DNA of 64,000 nt from Saxidomus purpurata (taxonomy: Eukaryota; Mollusca; Bivalvia; Venerida; Veneridae), in NCBI GenBank assembly GCA_022818135.1, contig JAFMSR010000001.1, positions 31,489,926 through 31,553,925 of the forward strand, read 5' to 3'. How positions within the stretch are numbered: the stretch's first letter is position 1; each line of letters starts with the position of its first letter. A program made the position numbers and the translations under genes. Of this stretch, positions 47,101-57,015 are shown piece by piece. The notes beneath the pieces were generated by a model. It searched no databases and was not told where the DNA came from. It worked only from the letters and a program-made list of their open reading frames with translations.

Positions 47101-47626
47101 TGTATGTGTGCGTGTGTACATGATTGTGTGTGTGTGTGTGTGGGGGGGGGTTGGTGGTGTGCCTTCGGGTGCTGTGGGGCTCTTTTGGAGATGCTGTGTT
47201 TTGGTACGTGGCATTCCCTGTTTGAATTTTTGTTTTTTTCTTTTCAGGAAACTCTATATTAGAATACATGTAGACTATATCGGCAAAAAAAAAAAAAAAA
47301 AAAATATCAAACAGGGGAATGCCACGTACCCGCAGCCTCCCCAAAACGAGCCCGACACACCCAGAAGGCACACCACCCCTACACGCAACATTTTGTTCTG
47401 TGATTTTCTAGTCTATCCAGAATTCACCATGTAAATAAAAATATAATATTCTATTACAGTGCCTGCACGTGGTGTACAGACAACAACAGTGACGGCAGGT
47501 TATGGACAAATTGCATACACAAATGCCGCATTCCCACAGCAACTGCAATCATCAAACCTATCGGCAGAGTATGCCCCTAAATGGCAGGATCCCCCTCCTC
47601 CATACAGCAGCGTCAATCTGAACTAA
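41061..47626 (+). CDS. Gene B: CYYR1/Shisa-like (STMC6) membrane protein, 155 aa, 4 exons
   Basis: Exons 41061-41109, 43532-43643, 43809-43948 and 47460-47626 with GT/AG borders and the same phases (1, 2, 1) as gene A. Residues 1-16 form a signal peptide. The ectodomain has six cysteines at 23, 38, 42, 43, 51 and 52 (C-x14-C-x3-CC-x7-CC). The membrane helix is about 60-81, followed by KCFCCRK. PPPPY lies at 145-149, a likely WW-domain docking site. Tail and cysteine pattern are conserved with gene A, while the loops between cysteines and the juxtamembrane linker (shorter here) differ. This suggests the same cytoplasmic partners but a changed outside. Role as a membrane adaptor is inferred from the family. 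Intron 3 was enlarged by a MITE and retroelement pieces, with splice sites intact. Confidence 0.85.
41565..41991. mobile_element. MITE-1 fragment plus a full MITE-1 copy in intron 1
   Basis: A 5' fragment at 41565-41640 is followed by a complete copy at 41651-41991 (TTAAAGCTGCTCGCTCTCAG to GAGAGCGAGCAGCTTTAA) with the usual CGGTGCCGTAAAACC centre. Confidence 0.7.
42470..43385 (+). repeat. R3 repeat remnants in intron 1 of gene B
   Basis: GGTCATATTTTGAACAAACT, GAGGTCAACTAGATAATGCT and CCAGGTGAGCTGAGC mark R3 modules to ~42970. Reversed, more diverged pieces follow to 43385. The 75-codon frame at 42736 is repeat-derived. Confidence 0.55.
43532..43643 (+). CDS. Gene B exon 2 (Cys/Tyr-rich ectodomain)
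   Basis: TTTCAG acceptor and GTAAGT donor; 112 nt, the same length as in gene A. Confidence 0.85.
43809..43948 (+). CDS. Gene B exon 3 (transmembrane segment)
   Basis: TTTTCAG acceptor and GTACGT donor; 18 nt (6 codons) shorter than gene A because the Ser-rich linker is missing. Confidence 0.85.
43949..44676 (+). other. Intron 3 of gene B, first part
   Basis: Diverged from but alignable with intron 3 of gene A. No exon or clear mobile element was recognised. Confidence 0.4.
44677..45778. mobile_element. 1.1-kb MITE with GGCGGACTTG ends and CCAAG duplication
   Basis: GGCGGACTTG at the left and CAAGTCCGCC at the right, flanked on both sides by CCAAG (44672-44676 and 45779-45783). Gene A intron 3 shows the empty site with a single CCAAG before TTTCATGGCAATAC. 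The ends are GC-rich with several CCGG/GGCG motifs. A HINE-1 fragment sits inside. There is no transposase frame. Confidence 0.7.
45020..45625 (+). mobile_element. HINE-1 fragment with about four 146-bp units
   Basis: Unit starts at 45146, 45292 and 45437, then the (CCGA)n tract and ACCACCGGGTGACTCC. It lacks the terminal hairpin and the 5' end. Nested inside the GGCGGACTTG MITE. Confidence 0.65.
45957..47229 (+). pseudogene. 5'-truncated reverse-transcriptase retroelement
   Basis: The retained coding part starts just before the RT catalytic box (YLDDI, codons from 45988). It continues through DTGASFLDLHLSIYNN and KIYDKRDDF to a frameshift near 46160-46200, then on in another frame (SQLIRFARACSHVEDFNERN, QGYRYYKLRKYFAKFYYRNS) to a stop at 46643. 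About 590 bp of 3' UTR with a (GT)n tract and a T-rich end follow. The YxDD box shows reverse transcriptase; no endonuclease or integrase part is present, so the clade is left open. Alignment with gene A intron 3 places the 5' break near 45957. The copy is inactive. Confidence 0.75.
47285..47394 (-). mobile_element. Second, inverted 3' end of the same retroelement
   Basis: After an A run, ATCAAACAGGGGAATGCCAC and GCAGCCTCCCCAAAACGAGC are the reverse of the 3' UTR end in the copies at 27528-27950 and 45957-47229. It lies tail-to-tail with the first copy, separated by ~55 bp of ancestral intron (GGAAACTCTATATTAGAATA). Confidence 0.7.
47460..47626 (+). CDS. Gene B exon 4 (cytoplasmic tail, PPPPY)
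   Basis: CTATTACAG acceptor; encodes the tail ending DPPPPYSSVNLN and TAA. Confidence 0.85.
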
Positions 47627-47655
47627 GACTTTTCAATAGATAGAATGACCGACAG

Positions 47656-47855
47656 CATTTAAAATTCTGGTTTTACGGCACCGCTACACAATGTGTTTAC
47701 ATTGGAATTTATTATTGGTACCGTATTATTTCAAATTTACAGATATACTTGACAGGGATTTATACTGGAACCTATGTTCTAAAATGTGTTATTTACATAC
47801 AGTTTGGAGAGTTTTATTTTTTTTTAACAAAATCTGAGAGCGAGCATCTTTTTAA
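47656..47855 (-). mobile_element. Truncated MITE-1 downstream of gene B
   Basis: Starts within the TTTTACGGCACCGCTACACA centre and ends CTGAGAGCGAGCATCTTTTT, so about half of the element is missing. It is likely part of the gene B 3' flank. Confidence 0.6.
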
Positions 47856-47902
47856 AATGAGCAAACATTCTTCTAATCACACCGGGTATCTTTTGGATTA
47901 GC

Positions 47903-48402
47903 NNNNNNNNNNNNNNNNNNNNNNNNNNNNNNNNNNNNNNNNNNNNNNNNNNNNNNNNNNNNNNNNNNNNNNNNNNNNNNNNNNNNNNNNNNNNNNNNNN
48001 NNNNNNNNNNNNNNNNNNNNNNNNNNNNNNNNNNNNNNNNNNNNNNNNNNNNNNNNNNNNNNNNNNNNNNNNNNNNNNNNNNNNNNNNNNNNNNNNNNNN
48101 NNNNNNNNNNNNNNNNNNNNNNNNNNNNNNNNNNNNNNNNNNNNNNNNNNNNNNNNNNNNNNNNNNNNNNNNNNNNNNNNNNNNNNNNNNNNNNNNNNNN
48201 NNNNNNNNNNNNNNNNNNNNNNNNNNNNNNNNNNNNNNNNNNNNNNNNNNNNNNNNNNNNNNNNNNNNNNNNNNNNNNNNNNNNNNNNNNNNNNNNNNNN
48301 NNNNNNNNNNNNNNNNNNNNNNNNNNNNNNNNNNNNNNNNNNNNNNNNNNNNNNNNNNNNNNNNNNNNNNNNNNNNNNNNNNNNNNNNNNNNNNNNNNNN
48401 NN
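47903..48402. other. Assembly gap (500 N)
   Basis: Exactly 500 N, a placeholder size. Frames spanning it are meaningless, and order or distance across it should be treated with care. Confidence 0.98.
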
Positions 48403-48596
48403 TCTAGCCAATAAATGTCCTGCAACATAAATCATGCGATCAATGGACGTTAAATGATAAATAAATACAATAATTATTTTAAAGAACAAAATATTTCGAA
48501 AAATGCGTTATTTCATCCCTTGTTATACATAGTTTGACAAAAGAATATGAATATGTGTCGAACCCCTGTGTGTCTGATTTTCTATAAGACAGACAA
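48403..48596. mobile_element. MITE-2 fragment before the palindrome
   Basis: AACATAAATCATGCGATCAATGG and TAAATGATAAATAAATACAA match MITE-2 internal sequence near 31215. The fragment is cut by the N gap. Confidence 0.4.
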
Positions 48597-50505
48597 CAGT
48601 AGTTGATGAGCTCCGGTATACCTTATGTTCAGTATTCCTTATGTTCTACACGCAAGAAAGGGCTATCGATAGCCGTTTTTCGCTCCAACCGTCGTATGCT
48701 CTATCGATTAAGTAATTGGGTGGGTACATTTTTATTATGAAAGGATGGAGTCACAGGGGGTGAGGTTTGACAAGTATGTATGGATGAAAATGATTAAGTA
48801 GAACGAACAAAACAATGTTGAAAGATCGAAGACCGTACATAACAACTGTAGAGTAGGTAGCTGGTGAGCTCCGGGTTATTTTAGGAGCGAGGAAAGCGAG
48901 CGAGGAGCGAGTAAGGTGGTAAAAACGCGTATCTTTGGTGCGATACTGCAGCAATCTAACGCTTCAATGATTTTCAGTATCTTATTAAATTACGTTCGGG
49001 TGGATGACGGTTAAAAGGTAATTGCCGGAGGATTAGTTGAAATTATTTTTTTCGCTTAATATGTCTTAATTCCCTGTCATATTACTTGCAGATGGTAGAA
49101 AGTGAAAGGATATGGCTAGAGTTGGTTTATTATAATTATACTTCGATACACATATATAGAATGACATAATATTGCTCATCGCGTTTTTCTATATTATTAA
49201 AATATCGCATCGCTTTCAACGGCGAATGTTACCTGATATCTCTGAAGAAAGTGAATGCGTTATTTAAACCAGTTCACAAATCTATTGCATTGACTTAGTA
49301 TTTATACCGTCTTGTCCAAAGAAAAACATATATTGCTCGTTCTATAAATAAGGCATGTTATAGGCCTTATTAAGATTTAAAAAAATAAAACAAGCAAAGC
49401 AATAATCTTATTTGCGCGCGAGATGTGTATACTGTTTACAATACTAGGAAAGTTCAAAGCTCCGAATGCAAAATGCTGCGTGGTTATGTACAATGTAATA
49501 CAGTAACTATTAAGTTTCTAGTTTTATCACAGGTCTGTATATTTCCGTCTTTTACAGTCGACAATCGTCAAAATAAAGTAACACTTAACGCTTGGACGCG
49601 CCCGGCAACTATCGCCCTTCTCCGTATTGATATCTGCACTAAGTTGAGGCGTTGCACAACAATATGACGTTACATATTTTGGGTAACGCTAAAAAAGACA
49701 TGTTTTAAAACAAGGCAGTAAATACATTGCACAAAACATCCTTGTTGATCTTTAAAAAGTTTTGTCCATCTTCGTCGAATTTACAGGGGGAAAACAGGCT
49801 AAACTCAAAATCCCTTATAAAGTAAAACACATACTTTTCATTTTCAAATACAGGCAAGTTTTTATCTGTAAAAGGGGTTTCACTTGATTACATTAATGCC
49901 AACCAACATAGTTTTTGTTTTTGTTTTCACAGCGTATTGACGACGAGTCTTTTCAGCTTATTAGAGTTAATTTTTGAAATCGCGGTAGCATTAAATAACG
50001 TAATTTCGCTACATTATATAATACACTTAACCGATATTAGAAACGCAAAGATTTCCCCTGTTGAACATTTTTATTTGAATGACGCTATTGTTTTTATTTC
50101 TATTAAAGTCATTTTTTGCAATGAATTATTGAAACTTTTACAAGAATTCAATTTTATATTGTTTTTGTTGTGTATGAAATTTGAATAAATTTGAAACACG
50201 ATCATAACACTCTTAAAATAGATATTTTGCCACTTTTTGCGTTTCTAAACCTGTTGAGTGTATATACAAATACTTAGCTGTGAAATGTGCATTTATAATA
50301 CTTTATAGCATACATCTTCGTTCCATTCACCCCGATTCTATATGATCCGACTCTTCACCTCCGCCGGTGGTTGACTAAGCGATCATTAAAATCACGGTCA
50401 GAGCGAAAAAAACGACTATCGATAGATCTTTCTTGCGTGCTAGTCTCTGCAGATTTTAGTTAAAATCTTTCCGGATTTCACCAACTACCTCCTATACTAC
50501 TCAAA
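48597..50505 (+). repeat. Outer unit of the left arm (1.9 kb), itself with inverted ends
   Basis: The outer end (GTAGTTGATGAGCTCCGG...ACGCAAGAAAGGGCTATCGA) and the inner end at ~50330-50505, reversed (GTAGTTGGTGAAATCCGG...ACGCAAGAAAGATCTATCGA), are similar over ~150 bp. Each arm therefore contains a self-contained inverted-end unit. Frames of 80 and 83 codons (49425, 49937) recur unchanged in the other arm but have no recognised domain. Confidence 0.6.
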
Positions 50506-51520
50506 CTGAATCAGATGACTGTAATAGTCAGGAATGTGAAAAATGTTGCAAAGAATTATTTGTTTTGGTCATAGAACAACATATCCCTGATATTTCTTTC
50601 TCCCGAGACATTGCACAGAAATGTTTTCCTATGCATGTGACTTCCTATCTAGTTTTTGAAGCAAGAGACCTTCGGACCATTTGTAAAGTCATCAGATTGA
50701 TTATTCGAGCACCAGTTTAAAATCAGTAGGGTTAAGAGACTTTTGCATAGACCTTTGGTATTTTCAAAGTTTCAATCGGCTTGAAATTACGCTCTGAAAA
50801 GTACATCATTTACTAATAATAAGTATCAAGTAGTAATAACATCTCATCTCTCGTCTACCTGTTTGATCCAAGCGGAATTTATTAACACTTTTATGCAATA
50901 CTTTAACACATATTTAGCGAAAAGGAAAGTAAGTTTTTATCATTTTACGTTAACTGAAGGTTAACAAACCATTTTACAAATATTTTTTAAATAGCACACG
51001 CTCATATTGATATTAGTAGAAAAGAGGAGTAGTAAGCTAGCTGGTAAGAATGATTTTAATAGTGTACGTAGTTTGTAAATTTCATTTAAGACAATTTTCA
51101 CCGCGTTTCCGTGTTTTCAAAAACGAGATGGGATAGGTTGTTGTAGATATAGAACGAGATCTGTAACCATTCTAAAATAAGTACAGACATTTCATACAAA
51201 AATAAGAGTGGCATAAAGACCAGAAATGGCTATACACTAATGTCCGCCAACCCAGATCAGCAGAAACCTATTCCAAATCCACACAAAAACACGTTAACAA
51301 GAAATTACAAGGACACGAACACAGCATTCCTTAAACAAAAGCCTCTTTATTGTTGTAGCTTTATGGAGTCGTGAATATTTCATTTATCATAGACTATCGA
51401 GACTAACTGATTCAATTGAATATTCGCGCATTTGAATTGATATGAAGTATATTAACGCTAGATAGTTTAGTTTATTTTAGGGGCCCTTAATATTCCCCAG
51501 TCTTAAGATTACTATTTTCT

Positions 51521-52085
51521 TTGTTAAAGGGACATTACTAAGTCCAAATAGAATTTTCTTTAAACTCTGGTATTGTAACAGGCGTCTTCTCAGAAGGAAA
51601 CATATGACATACTGCATCGAATGTGACCATATTGTGTTGAAAATTTGAGTTGAACTAAAAAAATTAATAAATCATATTTTGCCTTTTCAAAAACGAAATA
51701 AAAATAGGTTTTTACAGTTTTTAGATATCTTTGTATTTTTCCAGTAGTCTCCCAGAAAGAGGCTGTAAATAGGTTGTACATGAATAAGCATGCCTATTTT
51801 GAATTATAGTTGAAAGAACTTTACTTCCAATGATGTGCAACGTATATCTCTGACTGTTTACAACATGCAACAAAGCGAAAGTATGACAAAAAGACCACCC
51901 CAGGTCAATCTAGGGAAATACAAAAATATTCACTCGTTTTTCCGCAGCAGTATTTGAAACAGGAAAATACTCCACGGCTATTGTAACATTTTAGAAGCCA
52001 GTTTCAATCTGTATTTCCTTGTTGCAATTTCAGATTTAAAAGAAATTTCGATTTGGTCCTAGTAATGGACATTCAACAAACAAAA
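51521..52085. mobile_element. ~565-bp MITE with GGGACATTACTAAGTCC ends
   Basis: TTAAAGGGACATTACTAAGT and CCAAATAGAATTTTCTTTAA at the left are matched, imperfectly and reversed, by AAAAGAAATTTCGATTTGGT and CCTAGTAATGGACATTC at the right. The left arm boundary (52035) falls inside its right end. In the right arm the mirror copy (53557-54072) therefore lacks that end. Confidence 0.6.
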
Positions 52086-52104
52086 ATACAACCAAAATAA
52101 TGTT

Positions 52105-52118
52105 TTACACATTTATTA
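52105..52118 (-). terminator. Polyadenylation signal for the C2H2 gene
   Basis: AATAAA (minus strand, ~52113-52118) lies about 105 nt past the stop codon, a reasonable distance. Confidence 0.45.
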
Positions 52119-52222
52119 CGACATTATTTACTTGTACATAATTTATATGTCAAATGAAATCACTCGCGCATTGCATTTATGAAATTTTACACTGAAAAAT
52201 TATCAAGTCAATTATGTTTTTG

Positions 52223-52774
52223 TTATATCTCTGGTGACTCGTACTCCATCAACAGATTATCGAATAGATGTTTTCTCTTGTTAGCTGCTGACTTCCAAGC
52301 CTCTTCCGGTTCAAAGTCCTCTTCTTCCCTCAATCGCTTCGCTGTATTCCTGATAGCTCTATGTATACGATCATTCTTTAGGGATTCGAACCAATCCATC
52401 CAATAAATGTACTTACTGATGACCGCCCGTCTATACTTCGGAAGCAATTCTTTGTACGCTTGCTTTCGCGCCATCTCCTTCGTCATGGTATCATCATCGC
52501 TCAACAGTTCAGAGACTAAAGCATCGAACTTTGACTGGTATTCGTTAAAGCTGTAGTTGATTATGTCATACCAAGGATCTATGGTTTCCTCAGAAACTCT
52601 CTCTGAATCGCTCTCTAAATCGGAGTCAGACGCTCCAGATTCCGACTGAACATCACTTTCGTCATCCTTTTCAGATTCTGACATCGTGTTCTCTAGTTCA
52701 TGCACATTGTTCTTATGCCTTTGCAAATTGTATTTAGTTTTGAATGTCTTTTCACATTCTGTACATTTAAACAT
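52223..52774 (-). CDS. C2H2 zinc-finger protein of the palindromic element, 183 aa
   Basis: Intact single-exon frame. Residues 3-23 form one C2H2 finger: CTEC, twelve residues, H, four residues, H (FKCTECEKTFKTKYNLQRHK and following). Residues ~30-66 are a very acidic Ser/Asp/Glu linker. Residues ~67-183 are helix-prone with aromatic and basic patches (PWYDIINYSFNEYQSKFDAL, KELLPKYRRAVISKYIYWMD, IRNTAKRLREEEDF). A single finger is usually not enough for specific DNA binding, so it may act as a dimer or with the C-terminal region. It is the only credible gene of the 8.4-kb element and the finger plus uninterrupted frame argue it is real. I infer, without proof, a role in binding the element's termini or regulating it. 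It is not similar to any transposase catalytic domain I recognise. Confidence 0.75.
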   Translation of the reverse strand: MFKCTECEKTFKTKYNLQRHKNNVHELENTMSESEKDDESDVQSESGASDSDLESDSERVSEETIDPWYDIINYSFNEYQSKFDALVSELLSDDDTMTKEMARKQAYKELLPKYRRAVISKYIYWMDWFESLKNDRIHRAIRNTAKRLREEEDFEPEEAWKSAANKRKHLFDNLLMEYESPEI

Positions 52775-53556
52775 GTCTGATTAAGTAGTTGAAAATATTA
52801 GATTTATAGTAAAATAAGTCCGTCTCTTCGCGCTGAACACAACAAACTGTCTGGTTGCCTTTTTTGTTCAAACACATTTAAGTTAAAGTATAGTATGACA
52901 TAGCGCCATCTACCTTCGAAAAAATAAAAATAAATACACTCTTGAATAAACATAAAGGACTTGAAGAAATGATTGACACATACAAACATACAAACCGTGA
53001 GAAGCGCACAAGCGGGTAGAAAGCGTCTAGACCTGGCAATGAGTACTTGAAAAGTAAAGAACAGTCAAATGTCACTACAAAAAAGCAGTGAGTAGTCCAG
53101 GAGTAGTAAACAAGTGACATACGCAAGCACTGAAAAGCTCTAGAGCAACTTATTATCAATAGGAACAAGCCGTGACAAGTAATGGGGGCAGATAACTTGC
53201 ATCAGGAGTAATCGGTTAGTATCTCAGCAGCAGGTGATGTGTGCTAAGAGCAAGCAAAGAGAAGATAAAGAAAAGATAAAGAGCACCATGGAGCAACAAA
53301 TGAGAAGTTTAAGAGAATATAAAGAGCACAATGGAACAACAAATGAGAAGCTCGGGAGCAGAATGATCAATACGAGCAAGTACACAGAAGGTTTTAACGC
53401 AAGTCTTAAAAATCATGTAAACAATATACATGTATGTTAAAACGTTTAACTAAGAAGATGATCGAGCAAGCATTACAAGACGTTAATACCTCTGCTCTCG
53501 GGAGCAGAATGATCAATACGAGCAAGTACACAGAAGTTCAGTACGAGTCACCAGAG
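52775..53556. other. Core region upstream of the C2H2 gene
   Basis: Expected to hold the promoter of the minus-strand gene; no clear TATA box was seen. Two internal direct repeats occur: GGGAGCAGAATGATCAATAC and the following AGCAAGTACACAGAAG (53355-53390 and 53500-53536), and a 42-bp-spaced AACAAATGAGAAG repeat at ~53295/53337. Other frames are chance. Confidence 0.4.
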
Positions 53557-56500
53557 ATCTGAAATTGCAACAAGGAAATACAGATTGAAACTGGCTTCTA
53601 AAATGTTACAATAGCCGTGGAGTATTTTCCTGTTTCAAATACTGCTGCGGAAAAACGAGTGAATATTTTTGTATTTCCCTAGATTGACCTGGGGTGGTCT
53701 TTTTGTCCTACTTTCGCTTTGTTGCATGTTGTAAACAGTCAGAGATATACGTTGCACATCATTGGAAGTAAAGTTCTTTCAACTATAATTCAAAATAGGC
53801 ATGCTTATTCATGTACAACCTATTTACAGCCTCTTTCTGGGAGACTACTGGAAAAATACAAAGATATCTAAAAACTGTAAAAACCTATTTTTATTTCGTT
53901 TTTGAAAAGGCAAAATATGATTTATTAATTCTTTTAGTTCAACTCAAATTTTCAACACAATATGGTCACATTCGATGCAGTATGTCATATGTTTCCTTCT
54001 GAGAAGACGCCTGTTACAATACCAGATTTTAAAGAAAATTCTATTTGGACTTAGTAATGTCCCTTTAACAAAGAAAATAGTAATCTTAAGACTGGGGAAT
54101 ATTAAGGGCCCCTAAAATAAACTAAACTATCTAGCGTTAATATACTTCATATCAATTCAAATGCGCGGATATTCAATTGAATCAGTTAGTCTCGATAGTC
54201 TATGATAAATGAAATATTCACGACTCCATAAAGCTACAACAATAAAGAGGCTTTTGTTTAAGGAATGCTGTGTCTGTGTCCTTGTAATTTCTCGTTAACA
54301 TGTTTTTGTATGGATTTGGAATAGGTTTCTGCTGATCTGGGTTGGCGGACATTAGTGTATAGCCATTTCTGGTCTGTATGCCACTCTTATTTTTGTATGA
54401 AATGTCTGTACTTATTTTAGAATGGTTACAGATCTCGTTCTATATCTACAACAACCTATCCCATCTCGTTTTTGAAAACACGGAAACGCGGTGAAAATTG
54501 TCTTAAATGAAATTTACAAACTACGTACACTATTAAAATCATTCTTACCAGCTAGCTTACTACTCCTCTTTTCTACTAATATCAATATGAGCGTGTGCTA
54601 TTTAAAAAATATTTGTAAAATGGTTTGTTAACCTTCAGTTAACGTAAAATGATAAAAACTTACTTTCCTTTTCGCTAAATATGTGTTAAAGTATTGCATA
54701 AAAGTGTTAATAAATTCCGCTTGGATCAAACAGGTAGACGAGAGATGAGATGTTATTACTACTTGATACTTATTATTAGTAAATGATGTACTTTTCAGAG
54801 CGTAATTTCAAGCCGATTGAAACTTTGAAAATACCAAAGGTCTATGCAAAAGTCTCTTAACCCTACTGATTTTAAACTGGTGCTCGAATAATCAATCTGA
54901 TGACTTTACAAATGGTCCGAAGGTCTCTTGCTTCAAAAACTAGATAGGAAGTCACATGCATAGGAAAACATTTCTGTGCAATGTCTCGAGAGAAAGAAAT
55001 ATCAGGGATATGTTGTTCTATGACCAAAAAAAATAATTCTTTGCAACATTTTTCACATTCCTGACTATTACAGAGTCATCTGATTCAGTTTGAGTAGTAT
55101 AGGAGGTAGTTGGTGAAATCCGGAAAGATTTTAACTAAAATCTGAAGAGACTAGCACGCAAGAAAGATCTATCGATAGTCGTTTTTTTCGCTCTGACCGT
55201 GATTTTAATGATCGCTTAGTCAACCACCGGCGGAGGTGAAGAGTCGGATCATATAGAATCGGGGTGAATGGAACGAAGATGTATGCTATAAAGTATTATA
55301 AATGCACATTTCACAGCTAAGTATTTGTATATACACTCAACAGGTTTAGAAACGCAAAAAGTGGCAAAATATCTATTTTAAGAGTGTTATGATCGTGTTT
55401 CAAATTTATTCAAATTTCATACACAACAAAAACAATATAAAATTGAATTCTTGTAAAAGTTTCAATAATTCATTGCAAAAAATGACTTTAATAGAAATAA
55501 AAACAATAGCGTCATTCAAATAAAAATGTTCAACAGGGGAAATCTTTGCGTTTCTAATATCGGTTAAGTGTATTATATAATGTAGCGAAATTACGTTATT
55601 TAATGCTACCGCGATTTCAAAAATTAACTCTAATAAGCTGAAAAGACTCGTCGTCAATACGCTGTGAAAACAAAAACAAAAACTATGTTGGTTGGCATTA
55701 ATGTAATCAAGTGAAACCCCTTTTACAGATAAAAACTTGCCTGTATTTGAAAATGAAAAGTATGTGTTTTACTTTATAAGGGATTTTGAGTTTAGCCTGT
55801 TTCCCCCCTGTAAATTCGACGAAGATGGACAAAACTTTTTAAAGATCAACAAGGATGTTTTGTGCAATGTATTTACTGCCTTGTTTTAAAACATGTCTTT
55901 TTTAGCGTTACCCAAAATATGTAACGTCATATTGTTGTGCAACGCCTCAACTTAGTGCAGATATCAATACGGAGAAGGGCGATAGTTGCCGGGCGCGTCC
56001 AAGCGTTAAGTGTTACTTTATTTTGACGATTGTCGACTGTAAAAGACGGAAATATACAGACCTGTGATAAAACTAGAAACTTAATAGTTACTGTATTACA
56101 TTGTACATAACCACGCAGCATTTTGCATTCGGAGCTTTGAACTTTCCTAGTATTGTAAACAGTATACACATCTCGCGCGCAAATAAGATTATTGCTTTGC
56201 TTGTTTTATTTTTTTAAATCTTAATAAGGCCTATAACATGCCTTATTTATAGAACGAGCAATATATGTTTTTCTTTGGACAAGACGGTATAAATACTAAG
56301 TCAATGCAATAGATTTGTGAACTGGTTTAAATAACGCATTCACTTTCTTCAGAGATATCAGGTAACATTCGCCGTTGAAAGCGATGCGATATTTTAATAA
56401 TATAGAAAAACGCGATGAGCAATATTATGTCATTCTATATATGTGTATCGAAGTATAATTATAATAAACCAACTCTAGCCATATCCTTTCACTTTCTACC

Positions 56501-57011
56501 ATCTGCAAGTAATATGACAGGGAATTAAGACATATTAAGCGAAAAAAATAATTTCAACTAATCCTCCGGCAATTACCTTTTAACCGTCATCCACCCGAAC
56601 GTAATTTAATAAGATACTGAAAATCATTGAAGCGTTAGATTGCTGCAGTATCACACCAAAGATACGCGTTTTTACCACCTTACTCGCTCCTCGCTCGCTT
56701 TCCTCGCTCCTAAAAAAAACCCGGAGCTCACCAGCTACCTACTCTACAGTTGTTATGTACGGTCTTCGATCTTTCAACATTGTTTTGTTCGTTCTACGTA
56801 ATCATTTTCATTCATACATACTTGTCAAACCTCACCCCCTGTGACTCCATCCTTTCATAATAAAAATGTTCCCACCCAATTACTTGAGTCGATAGAGCAT
56901 ACGACGGTTGGAGCGAAAAACGGCTATCGATAGCCCTTTCTTGCGTGTAGAACATAAGGAATACTGAACATAAGGTATACCGGAGCTCATCAACTACCTC
57001 CTATACTACTG
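53557..57011 (-). repeat. Right arm of the palindrome
   Basis: Reverse copy of 48597-52035. Translated test stretches are identical (80- and 83-codon frames) or differ by one residue (63-codon frame at 53811 versus 51590), indicating very low divergence. It contains the extra 12 bp at the tip missing on the left. Confidence 0.85.
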
Positions 57012-57015
57012 ACAA

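Larger units (their letters stand above)
48597..57011. mobile_element. 8.4-kb palindromic element with C2H2 protein gene in its core
   Basis: Arms of ~3.4 kb (48597-52035 and 53557-57011) are nearly identical inverted copies around a 1.52-kb unique core; paired positions are symmetric about ~52797. Ends read CAGTAGT (left) and ACTACTG (right), flanked by ACAA on both sides (48593-48596, 57012-57015), a likely 4-bp target duplication. The left arm lacks 12 bp next to its tip by a short direct-repeat deletion. Subterminal motifs of the form GCAAGAAAG, then CTATCGATAG, then a GTTTTTCGCTC-like stretch, occur four times (about 48655, 50415, 55175 and 56935). The core encodes a single gene on the minus strand. 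No known transposase, integrase, polymerase or RT was seen. I cannot name a superfamily. Confidence 0.75.

Noticed and set aside
46811..47434. 207-codon plus-strand frame and the antisense frames opposite it
   Set aside because: Covers the same retroelement 3' UTR, its microsatellite and the inverted second copy; not conserved as protein.
47824..48489. Open frame of 221 codons on the minus strand
   Set aside because: It runs through the 500-N gap and is almost all X; no real coding evidence.
49425..50188. 80- and 83-codon frames identical in both palindrome arms
   Set aside because: Identity simply reflects the near-identical arms. No domain, no start context and no conservation test possible here, so not called as genes.
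48597..57011. Classical Polinton/Maverick
   Set aside because: No polymerase B, integrase, packaging ATPase or capsid-like frames; only one small zinc-finger gene and a 4-bp rather than 6-bp flanking duplication.
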